DNA of 5,355 bases from the NCBI GenBank assembly GCA_946999025.1, contig CAMQBP010000159.1:1-5355 (forward strand), written 5' to 3'. Shown piece after piece: positions 1 to 5,355 of this stretch; within the stretch, counting starts at the first letter, position 1; each line of letters opens with the position of its first letter. The DNA is from an uncultured Prevotella sp. GTDB taxonomy: Bacteria > Bacteroidota > Bacteroidia > Bacteroidales > Bacteroidaceae. Under the pieces are notes generated by a model, which worked only from the letters and a program-made list of their open reading frames with translations, did no database searches and had not been told where the DNA came from. The position numbers and the translations under genes were made by a program.

Positions 1-498
1 GTAGTAGCTAACAACGTAGAACAAGGTGTGGCATCGCTCCACACCATGCTTCAGATCCACGCATACGCCCGGACGCACCCCTACCTCAAAGCCATGATGC
101 CTGTAAGTTCCGGCAGAACCGACGGGAGTGATGTAGTTGTAGCCGAAACCGCCGTCTAAATACAGGTTGAACAGTCCTTTATGCAGATAGTAGTAGCGTA
201 CGAAAGGTGACAGTTTCAGGGCATGGGTTTTCTCTCGTCCGTTCTCGCCACGTTCCGAGCCGAAGGCATAACCCAACATGATGCCCGTAGCCCATGTCTC
301 GTTGAACCGCCAGCCTACCTCGGGATACAACTGTAGCGTAGTGGCTTTGGTCTTGGTGTTGTTCTAATAAGTGACGGCACCGCCTGCAAACAGTCCTCCC
401 TCGTGGTCGTCCTTGTGAAAAGGCGAAACGGTCTGTTCCTGTGCCCACCCGAAAAAGGGAATGAACGATAAGATAAAGGTGAATATCGTTTTATTCAT
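1..498 (-). pseudogene. Outer-membrane beta-barrel protein interrupted by an in-frame TAG (partial at left edge)
   Basis: From the ATG at 498 the frame reads through the window edge with a single stop, TAG at 366-364 (codon 45). Residues 1-19 form a signal peptide (MNKTIF..., hydrophobic core, cut after GWA before QEQ). After it come features of small Bacteroidota porin-like barrels: an LFAGGAVTY strand, then beyond the stop NNTKTKATTLQLYPEVGWRF, ETWATGIMLGYAFGS, a KLSPFVRYYYLH strand, LYLDGGFGYNY and FEVGVRPGVCVDL, which alternate like beta-strands. Members of this family commonly have Trp at the stop position (a Y-W-N pattern, from memory), so TGG to TAG is the simplest cause. About 120 sense codons stay open after the stop, so the damage is recent, a sequencing error, or tolerated by readthrough. 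The next in-frame ATG lies near codon 72 and would lack the signal peptide. The 3' end is outside the window. Function beyond an outer-membrane barrel is unknown. A probable terminator upstream separates it from the haem operon. Confidence 0.8.
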
Positions 499-552
499 TG
501 TTGAAAATAACGAGATTTATTGGAAAAGTGAACAGTATTCATTACGTGAGAT

Positions 553-588
553 AAAAAAACGCATTATATCATTAAGACAAGTGCGTTT
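553..588 (-). terminator. Probable rho-independent terminator after the small membrane protein gene
   Basis: On the minus strand AAACGCA (588-582) can pair with TGCGTTT (563-557), and the second arm runs into a seven-T tract (559-553). The loop is long at 18 nt, but it lies about 20 nt after the stop codon at 607, in the right direction to end the operon. The surrounding A/T-rich bases can also form competing stems (567-574 with 593-600, and 562-568 with 591-597), so the exact fold is uncertain. Confidence 0.6.
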
Positions 589-606
589 CTTATAATGATA
601 AAAGGC

Positions 607-996
607 TTACGCCTCCTTATACCATTTCCACGACTCATAGGCAAGCGTTATGCTCAGCACAACTAGCATGGGGTGGATAAAGAGCTGTGGAAACTCGAAA
701 GTGAATATAAGCTCCGTGCAATGTGCTGTGCAAAACAGTGCAATGAGTGCGGCAAGGCAGAAATGCACTAACTTATACCGACTTTTACAGGCATAGAGCG
801 AAAGCAGCAGTCCCGTCATCGGCAAGGTGACAGAAACGACCGCCATCAACACAAGCATCGACATAGGAGCCACACCGTCATTGGAGATTGCTATGTTTGC
901 ATTCCAGAAAAGGGGTATCATATCCATTAATGAATGTGCAGACATACCTGCAATTATCGACACCCAGAGAATAGAGATTTTGAAATTTTCTTTCAT
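607..996 (-). CDS. Small four-helix membrane protein, unknown family
   Basis: This 129-residue protein has four likely membrane segments, at about 8-27, 43-69, 74-94 and 104-122, with a basic start (MKENFK) and a charged tail (KWYKEA). I do not recognise the family. Histidines sit in or next to the helices: H21 (SAHSLM), H78, H92 (TAHCTEL) and H108 (FIHP). The third helix has F88-C-T followed by E95-L, and IHP ends 14 residues after the Glu. The same pattern occurs twice in the upstream 293-residue protein, which suggests a shared ancestor. I chose the ATG at 996 because the protein then begins directly before the first helix and the ATG has an A/T-rich leader. A TTG at 1077 would overlap the previous stop codon and add 27 residues with no obvious signal. 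It is the last gene of the presumed haem-uptake operon and is followed by a terminator. A role in haem handling is inferred only from position. Confidence 0.75.
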   Translation of the reverse strand: MKENFKISILWVSIIAGMSAHSLMDMIPLFWNANIAISNDGVAPMSMLVLMAVVSVTLPMTGLLLSLYACKSRYKLVHFCLAALIALFCTAHCTELIFTFEFPQLFIHPMLVVLSITLAYESWKWYKEA

Positions 997-1014
997 CGTT
1001 GAAGTTTTTTTATC

Positions 1015-1037
1015 AAGACCGGCTATCAAGCCGTCTT
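1015..1037. other. Intercistronic hairpin
   Basis: AAGACCGGCT (1015-1024) pairs with AGCCGTCTT (1029-1037) around an ATCA loop, giving nine base pairs with one bulged C at 1020. It lies in the 77-nt gap between the two membrane protein genes, the only sizeable gap inside the operon. In the minus-strand transcript no T tract follows it (the next bases are GATAAAAAAAC), so it is not a classic terminator of the operon. It could be an RNA stability or processing element, or chance. Confidence 0.4.
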
Positions 1038-1073
1038 TTGGGTTTATGATTAGGTTTGCTATATGCGTGGAGT

Positions 1074-1955
1074 TCAATCATTCGTCTTAGCTCTCCTGTG
1101 CTGTTTGCTCTTTATCCAAAGATAAAAGCCGAGAACAATGAAGACCGCGAGGATTGCAATCATCTGCAACCTGTACTTCTCGGGCTCAACCCAGAATTCC
1201 TTAAAGAAATTGATGCGACCGAGAATTTCCACGGGCGTCCAGAATACGATGACCGTGGCTATCGCCATACGTATGTTTGCTCCCCACGAGGCGATGCGCA
1301 GTTGTTTAAGGAACATGAACACTGATGCCACGAGGCAGCCCAGGCCCACGAAAAACGTCACGGGATGGTGGTCGCCGACGAAGCGTTTGTCGTAACAGAA
1401 CATCATCAGCAGGTACAGTCCCCACAGCATCATGTTGAGTTCCATGAACGTCACGATGCTCGTGTGGCGTGTCATGGGCTGGGCAGCGATGACCTTGCGG
1501 CGGCTGCGGAACACCATTTTCTGTATCCACGTGATGAAGTCGCAGCCGTTCTTGGTGCTGAAGATGTACATCGTCATCACCATCATCCACAGTCCGAATG
1601 AGGCCGGCATGATGAGATATTCGGGCTTGGTCACCACCACGCCGTTCTCCATTTCAGGCTGCACGCCGTAGCGGCGGGCATAGTAGAGGAAGAGAAATTC
1701 CACCCATCCCGTCCAGAAGAGCAGTCCGCCGAAGAGTCCCCACAGCGTCTGGCGGGTGTCGCCTTTCACGAACACGCCGACGATAACGAGGACAAGCCCC
1801 ACGAAACCCATCGCAAACCCTGCTACATGCATGGCGCCCTCGTCCATAAACTTCTCCATTAGTATCATCAGCGCATGTCCCAACGGCATGGCAAAGAGTA
1901 CCAGTAAGAACGATACGATAGTGCGCCAAGGATATATTTTACGTTTTGTCTCCAT
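1074..1955 (-). CDS. Polytopic membrane protein with eight predicted helices in two repeated halves
   Basis: The 293-residue protein has likely helices at about 13-33, 43-63, 70-91, 113-132, 168-187, 198-216, 228-244 and 263-281, with basic termini (METKRK, KSKQHRRAK). I cannot name a family. It looks like an internal duplication. The third helix of the first half reads FWTGWVEFL (80-88) and ends GVQP at 97-100. The matching helix of the second half reads FWTPVEIL (238-245) and ends WVEP at 255-258. The Glu residues E86 and E243 are buried in otherwise apolar stretches, and H27, H43, H164 and the pair H196-H197 lie near helix ends. The downstream 129-residue protein resembles one half. The ATG at 1955 follows the HmuY-type gene by 19 nt, after a TAATAATAA stop run, and no Shine-Dalgarno site is seen. 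Position suggests an inner-membrane partner of haem uptake; transporter, redox or sensor roles are all open. Confidence 0.8.
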   Translation of the reverse strand: METKRKIYPWRTIVSFLLVLFAMPLGHALMILMEKFMDEGAMHVAGFAMGFVGLVLVIVGVFVKGDTRQTLWGLFGGLLFWTGWVEFLFLYYARRYGVQPEMENGVVVTKPEYLIMPASFGLWMMVMTMYIFSTKNGCDFITWIQKMVFRSRRKVIAAQPMTRHTSIVTFMELNMMLWGLYLLMMFCYDKRFVGDHHPVTFFVGLGCLVASVFMFLKQLRIASWGANIRMAIATVIVFWTPVEILGRINFFKEFWVEPEKYRLQMIAILAVFIVLGFYLWIKSKQHRRAKTND

Positions 1956-1974
1956 TGATGATATGTTGTTATTA

Positions 1975-2721
1975 TTATTTCAGTTCATCGATGTAATAGC
2001 TCATCTGCCCGCCGCCCTCGTCATCGATGGACGACTGCTGGTTGAACCAGCTCACCACCTGTAGTTTGAAGCACCGCACACCGTCGGCACAGCGTATAAC
2101 GTAGACGTGATAGGACGGCGTGTAAGTCATGGGAGGTCCCTCTATTTTGATGCACTGCTCCAAGAGCGGATTGCCACTGGTGAGCCGTCGTGCCGGTCCG
2201 CGGTTGGGGTCAAACCATGGGTGTCCGTCGTTGTCGGGTGTGCCGTCGGGCTTGAGGTAGTGAGTGTTCACGTAGTTGTACCACTCGCGCTGCGAGTAGG
2301 TGACATAGACGGAGGTTGTGTCGTCCTCCACCCACTTCACATCGTCGGGAATCTGCACTCTGTCTTGCCAGTGGTCGTAGTCGCCGAAACCGAGGTCTGC
2401 CGCCGCCCCCTTGCCCGGACCCGACGTGCCGCCATTGGTGCGGATATGCGCTCCGCAGAAGGCGATGTCCCAGTCCAGACGTTTCAACTGGTCTCCTTCT
2501 GTGATATCCTGATTGGGAGCGGAAAGATTGAACGCCTTGCCCGTTCGCAGGTTGAAGTAGAGCCAGTCGTCGGTAACTCCCGTATAGGCACCTGTGGCGC
2601 GAGGCATCACCTTTCCTTCGAACTCGTCGGCATCGTAATGCACACAGCTTCCGAGTAATATTGCAGAGGCTGCTGCCATGAGTATGCCGATGGTCTTATC
2701 TGTAAGATTATTCTTCATCAT
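1975..2721 (-). CDS. hmuY-like: HmuY-family haem-binding lipoprotein
   Basis: HmuY of Porphyromonas gingivalis and its Prevotella, Tannerella and Bacteroides relatives are surface lipoproteins that take haem from host haemoproteins and pass it to a TonB-dependent receptor. Here 248 residues begin with a lipoprotein signal, hydrophobic stretch 11-24 and lipobox L23-G-S-C26. Family-like blocks follow: DDWLYFNLRTGKAF at 51-64, WDIAF at 84-88 with IRTNGG at 93-98, YHVYVIRCADG at 204-214, FKLQVVSWF at 218-226 and a closing YYIDEL. HmuY uses two His ligands, while several relatives use Met. Here H117, H154, H167, M198 and H205 are candidates, but I cannot place them without an alignment. The mature part has four Cys (89, 190, 211, 217), unusual for a surface protein. 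The ATG at 2721 overlaps the receptor stop by one base; a second ATG at 2718 is equally possible. The order receptor then lipoprotein is the reverse of P. gingivalis hmuYR. Confidence 0.9.
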   Translation of the reverse strand: MMKNNLTDKTIGILMAAASAILLGSCVHYDADEFEGKVMPRATGAYTGVTDDWLYFNLRTGKAFNLSAPNQDITEGDQLKRLDWDIAFCGAHIRTNGGTSGPGKGAAADLGFGDYDHWQDRVQIPDDVKWVEDDTTSVYVTYSQREWYNYVNTHYLKPDGTPDNDGHPWFDPNRGPARRLTSGNPLLEQCIKIEGPPMTYTPSYHVYVIRCADGVRCFKLQVVSWFNQQSSIDDEGGGQMSYYIDELK

Positions 2722-4859
2722 TACTTCTTGTCGATTTTTACTTCAAATTGCACGTAGAGCCTTGCACCCGCCTCCGCCGGTACGCTAAACGTGGTCAGTC
2801 CTGAGCCTAAAGTCTTGGGCTTGTAGTTCAGCAGGTTGTTTACACCCACCGAAAGCCGGTACTTGTCACTGAAAGTCTGTGCTACGTTGAGGTTGCACAG
2901 CGCATAGGCCGGTAGCGTGCAGCGGAAATAGGCATCGCGCCCGCGTCCCTCGGAAGGGAGGAAGAGACGATCCTGCACATCGTAGCGTTTCTCACCCATG
3001 ATTTGGGCAGAGAGCGTCACGCCGAGGTTGTAGCCGCGGCGGCTATAATTATACGTCGCATTGGCTGTCGCCGCATGGGGTGAGGTGGTGGAGAACCGCC
3101 GCCCCTTCTCCGCAGTGATATACACATAGGAGTAGTTGGCATCGAGTGTGAGCCACGTCCACGGTTTCCATCGTGCCAGCACGTCAAGGCCAGCCACGGT
3201 CTGCCGTGCGAGGTTGGTGTAGAGGAAGTTGTACTGCATATCGTAAATCTTCCACACGCCCTCTATTTTGTCGCGGTAGAGGTTGGCGTAGCCGTTTGCG
3301 TTGACGAAGAGCTTAGGCGAAGCATACTCCACGCCCAAGGAGAGGTAATGGTTTTTTTCGGGCTGTAAATTTTCGTTTCCCCTGATGACGAACATGCCGA
3401 GGTGGTCCCAGTTGAAGAACAGTTCCTTGATGCTGGGTGAGCGCGAGCCCTTGGAATAGACCGCACGCAAGGCCCAGTGAGTATCTGGTTGCCATTTCAC
3501 TGCCACCTTGGGCAGCCATATCAGTCCGAACACGCGTGAGTAGTTGGTGCGCAGTCCTGCCGACACCGTCCACTGCTGCGTGGGCGACCAGTCGTCCTGC
3601 ACAAACCATTCCATCTCACTCAGGGTGCGTGTGGTCACCTTGTGATTCACGAAACGGTCAGAGGTGAGCACGTCGTCAAACAGTTCGATGCCGGCGTTCA
3701 GCTCGTGACCGTCGAAATAGCGACTTTGCAGCGTGAGTCTCGGCTGAAGGATTCGCGACTTATAGACCGGCTTGCGCTCGTCTCGCCGCTCGTGTCGCTT
3801 GAAGCTGGCGTAGCGGTCGGTGTGAAGCATGAGTTTCGCCGTGAGATAGTCCTTCCATCGATACGATGCCTTCAGACCGTAAGTCCAGTCGCGCGCTTGG
3901 GTGAACACGAGGTCCTGCACCAGGTCGTAACTATTCATGAAGAAGCACGACCCATAGAGCTGCACCGACAGTTCTGCCATGGGTTCTACCCACAGTTTCT
4001 GCGAAGCCACTATATGTTCCCTGCCCTCGATGCCCATCGGCGGGCGAGGGAAGGTGCTTTGCAACACAGTGTCTTTGTGCAGCCATGGATTAGCTTCGCG
4101 CGAGTACACCTTGCGATCGCCCACTTTCTGATAAAGATAGAAGGCATCTGTGGAACTATACCACACATCGGTCTGCGACGTGAACCAGCCCTGGTGTGCA
4201 CCCGCTGAGAGCCACGCCGAGAGGTTGGGACGGTCGGCATTCTTCTCGAACATATAGATAAAATCCTTCTTCTTGGGATTCCTGTAGTTGCGTTCGTTCA
4301 TCTGTCCCCAGCGCACGCCCACATCTATGTCAAGAGGCTTGTGCGTCTTCTTTCCGATGACATTGATCACTGCTCCGGATGCACGGCTGCCATAAAGCGT
4401 GCTGCTGGCTCCCTTGACGACTTCCACGCGGTCTATGCCGTGAATATTGAACCTTTCGTAGTCCAAATTACCAGCCATATCGCCCGTCATGCGCTCACCA
4501 TCTTGCAGCATCACCACATGGCGTGCATCCATGCCGTCCATACTCATCTCGCTGCCGAAAGCCACCTTCTGCACATTGAGTCCGGGCGTGAGGTGCTGCA
4601 AAGCCGATTGAAAATCTCCGAAGCCAGCATCTCTCATAACCTTGCCACTGAGTAACTGCGTGGTCACGGGAGACGAATTCACAGGGCGTGGCGTACGTGA
4701 TCCCGTTACTATCACCTCGCCGAGACTCCTCACGCTGTCTGCACTGTTTATATGCGGCTGCTGTGCCACTACCCCAACAGGGAGGAGACACAGCAGCAAC
4801 GGGATGGATAATTTCCCGTTCATTTCACTCCACTTGTTATTTCGTACAGGTATCTTCAT
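2721..4859 (-). CDS. hmuR-like: TonB-dependent outer-membrane haem receptor, HmuR-like
   Basis: The 712-residue receptor (numbered from the ATG at 4859) imports a ligand, probably haem delivered by the HmuY-like protein, across the outer membrane. A signal peptide core (IPLLLCLLPVGVVA) ends near residue 32. A TonB-box-like LGEVIVTG follows at 46-53, then a plug domain (about 55-170) with the hallmark VEVVKGASSTLYGSRASGAV. The rest is a 22-strand-type barrel rich in aromatic residues. Two sites match the haem-receptor FRAP and NPNL boxes in altered form: SRSPSIKELFF starting at 472 and NENLQPE at 495-501. H486 lies between them, where HmuR and HemR have a haem-related His. No carboxypeptidase-like N-terminal domain is present, so it is not SusC-type. 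The frame is open up to an ATG at 4973, but that would overlap the upstream gene by 110 bases. The ATG at 4859 is 4 nt after that gene. The ATG at 4823 (700 residues, preceded by GGAG) is a good alternative. Confidence 0.9.
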   Translation of the reverse strand: MKIPVRNNKWSEMNGKLSIPLLLCLLPVGVVAQQPHINSADSVRSLGEVIVTGSRTPRPVNSSPVTTQLLSGKVMRDAGFGDFQSALQHLTPGLNVQKVAFGSEMSMDGMDARHVVMLQDGERMTGDMAGNLDYERFNIHGIDRVEVVKGASSTLYGSRASGAVINVIGKKTHKPLDIDVGVRWGQMNERNYRNPKKKDFIYMFEKNADRPNLSAWLSAGAHQGWFTSQTDVWYSSTDAFYLYQKVGDRKVYSREANPWLHKDTVLQSTFPRPPMGIEGREHIVASQKLWVEPMAELSVQLYGSCFFMNSYDLVQDLVFTQARDWTYGLKASYRWKDYLTAKLMLHTDRYASFKRHERRDERKPVYKSRILQPRLTLQSRYFDGHELNAGIELFDDVLTSDRFVNHKVTTRTLSEMEWFVQDDWSPTQQWTVSAGLRTNYSRVFGLIWLPKVAVKWQPDTHWALRAVYSKGSRSPSIKELFFNWDHLGMFVIRGNENLQPEKNHYLSLGVEYASPKLFVNANGYANLYRDKIEGVWKIYDMQYNFLYTNLARQTVAGLDVLARWKPWTWLTLDANYSYVYITAEKGRRFSTTSPHAATANATYNYSRRGYNLGVTLSAQIMGEKRYDVQDRLFLPSEGRGRDAYFRCTLPAYALCNLNVAQTFSDKYRLSVGVNNLLNYKPKTLGSGLTTFSVPAEAGARLYVQFEVKIDKK

Positions 4860-4863
4860 TACA

Positions 4864-5355
4864 TTAGAGAATGCCATGCTCTTTCTTATACTTCGCAAGA
4901 TCCTCTTCGTACTGCTTGAAGTCCTGTTCATAAGTAAGTTTTTTAGAGTAATCAATCTTTTGTCGGTAGACAAAACTCTGCATCAGCATCACGTTGAAAT
5001 TGGTTGAGAATTCTATCTCTTTGGTGTCTACGTTGAGATAGCCCACTACGGTGCCCAATCCACCTTCTCCATCGGTGTAGATACCCTTCTCGTCTTTCTC
5101 GTTAGGTATGTATCCCACGTCGCCTTTCTCGCCTACGAACTTTATCCATCCGTCGCCCTTGTACTCGTCGCGTTCCCACTTGTTAAGCGGAATGAACTTG
5201 CAGTGGATGTTGAAATCTACCGTGAGTGGCATACTTCCTACCGTGAATTTGATGAGTTTGATGTTGAGCGGACGGTCGGCTTTACCTGCAGCGGTCTTCC
5301 CCGAGAAATAATATTTAAGCGGACACCCCTCGGGCAACCGCGTCTTGTCCTCAGG
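4864..5355 (-). CDS. C-terminal part of an unrecognised charged protein (5' end outside window)
   Basis: The frame is open from the right edge to TAA at 4866-4864, giving 163 residues of a longer protein. A TTG at 5337 is not a convincing start because the frame continues upstream without a stop. No membrane helix is seen. The first part looks beta-rich: PLKYYFSG, LNIKLIKFTVG and LTVDFNIHCKFIPL alternate polar and apolar residues. A Gly- and Asp-rich stretch follows (GEKGDVGYI, YTDGEGGLGTVVGYL), and the end is a strongly charged, probably helical tail (YEQDFKQYEEDLAKYKKEHG). I do not recognise the family. It directly precedes the receptor gene by 4 nt, so the two are probably co-transcribed and translationally coupled. 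Since Bacteroidota uptake operons often carry several surface lipoproteins, a secreted or lipoprotein role is plausible, but the signal peptide that would show it is outside the window. Confidence 0.75.
   Translation of the reverse strand, partial: PEDKTRLPEGCPLKYYFSGKTAAGKADRPLNIKLIKFTVGSMPLTVDFNIHCKFIPLNKWERDEYKGDGWIKFVGEKGDVGYIPNEKDEKGIYTDGEGGLGTVVGYLNVDTKEIEFSTNFNVMLMQSFVYRQKIDYSKKLTYEQDFKQYEEDLAKYKKEHGIL

Noticed and set aside
364..366. TAG reassigned to an amino acid (alternative genetic code)
   Set aside because: One in-frame TAG is explained by a single base change at a likely Trp codon. The other genes in the window end in TAA or TGA, which neither supports nor excludes reassignment, and nothing here is phage-like.
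499..552. A promoter for the barrel gene in its upstream region
   Set aside because: The best -7 candidate on the minus strand, TACTGTTC, matches the TAnnTTTG consensus poorly and no clear TTTG lies at the expected distance. A promoter is expected here, but I cannot point to one.
1036..1058. TAGGTTTG on the plus strand at 1051-1058 resembling the Bacteroidota -7 promoter element
   Set aside because: The nearest TTTG upstream (1037-1040) is only 10 bases away, not about 19-21, and no plus-strand gene follows.
3642..4208. Long plus-strand open frames inside the receptor gene, and others at 2107-2658 and 1365-1601
   Set aside because: They are antisense to well-supported genes, have biased composition (rich in His, Arg and Val) and show no domain, signal peptide or start context of their own.
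4860..4973. A longer receptor start at the ATG at 4973 (750 residues) or the ATG at 4877
   Set aside because: Both would overlap the upstream gene, the first by 110 bases, and put 70 or 38 residues before the signal peptide cleavage site. The ATG at 4859 or 4823 gives a normal signal peptide.
1..5355. CRISPR array, tRNA or rRNA genes, insertion sequences, integrase or attachment sites
   Set aside because: No regularly spaced repeats, no transposase or integrase frame, no flanking duplications and no structured RNA gene were seen on either strand.

Overview
The window looks like chromosomal DNA of a Bacteroidales bacterium, most likely Prevotella or a close relative. The evidence is a HmuY-type haem-binding lipoprotein, a TonB-dependent receptor with haem-receptor motifs, a Bacteroidota-type small outer-membrane beta-barrel, A/T-rich sequence without clear Shine-Dalgarno sites before most starts, and moderate GC. 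The genus is an inference from protein style, not from a marker gene. All genes read on the minus strand, so the operon runs from right to left.

Region by region, in transcription order. (1) 5355-4864: the 3' end of an unrecognised, charged protein that enters from outside the window. (2) 4859-2721: a TonB-dependent outer-membrane receptor resembling HmuR, starting 4 bases after gene 1 stops. (3) 2721-1975: a HmuY-family lipoprotein whose ATG shares one base with the receptor stop codon (TAATG). (4) 1955-1074: an eight-segment membrane protein of no family I can name. (5) 996-607: a small four-segment membrane protein. A hairpin with a following T tract (588-553) probably ends this transcript. 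(6) 498-1: an outer-membrane beta-barrel gene with an in-frame TAG at codon 45 and the frame open on both sides, continuing past the left edge.

Genes 2 and 3 fit a haem (or related tetrapyrrole) uptake pair: the surface lipoprotein captures the ligand and the receptor imports it with TonB energy. The tight spacing suggests that genes 1-5 form one operon. No known ABC transporter or HmuS-like chelatase is seen. The two membrane proteins occupy the place where inner-membrane partners might be expected.

The most interesting observation is that these two membrane proteins appear to be built from one four-helix module. The large protein carries two copies and the small protein one. Each copy has an F-[W/C]-T ... 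E-[F/I/L] signature in its third helix, followed 14-15 residues after the Glu by [V/I]-[Q/E/H]-P. If confirmed, this would be a modular membrane protein pair linked to HmuY-type haem uptake, with unknown function.
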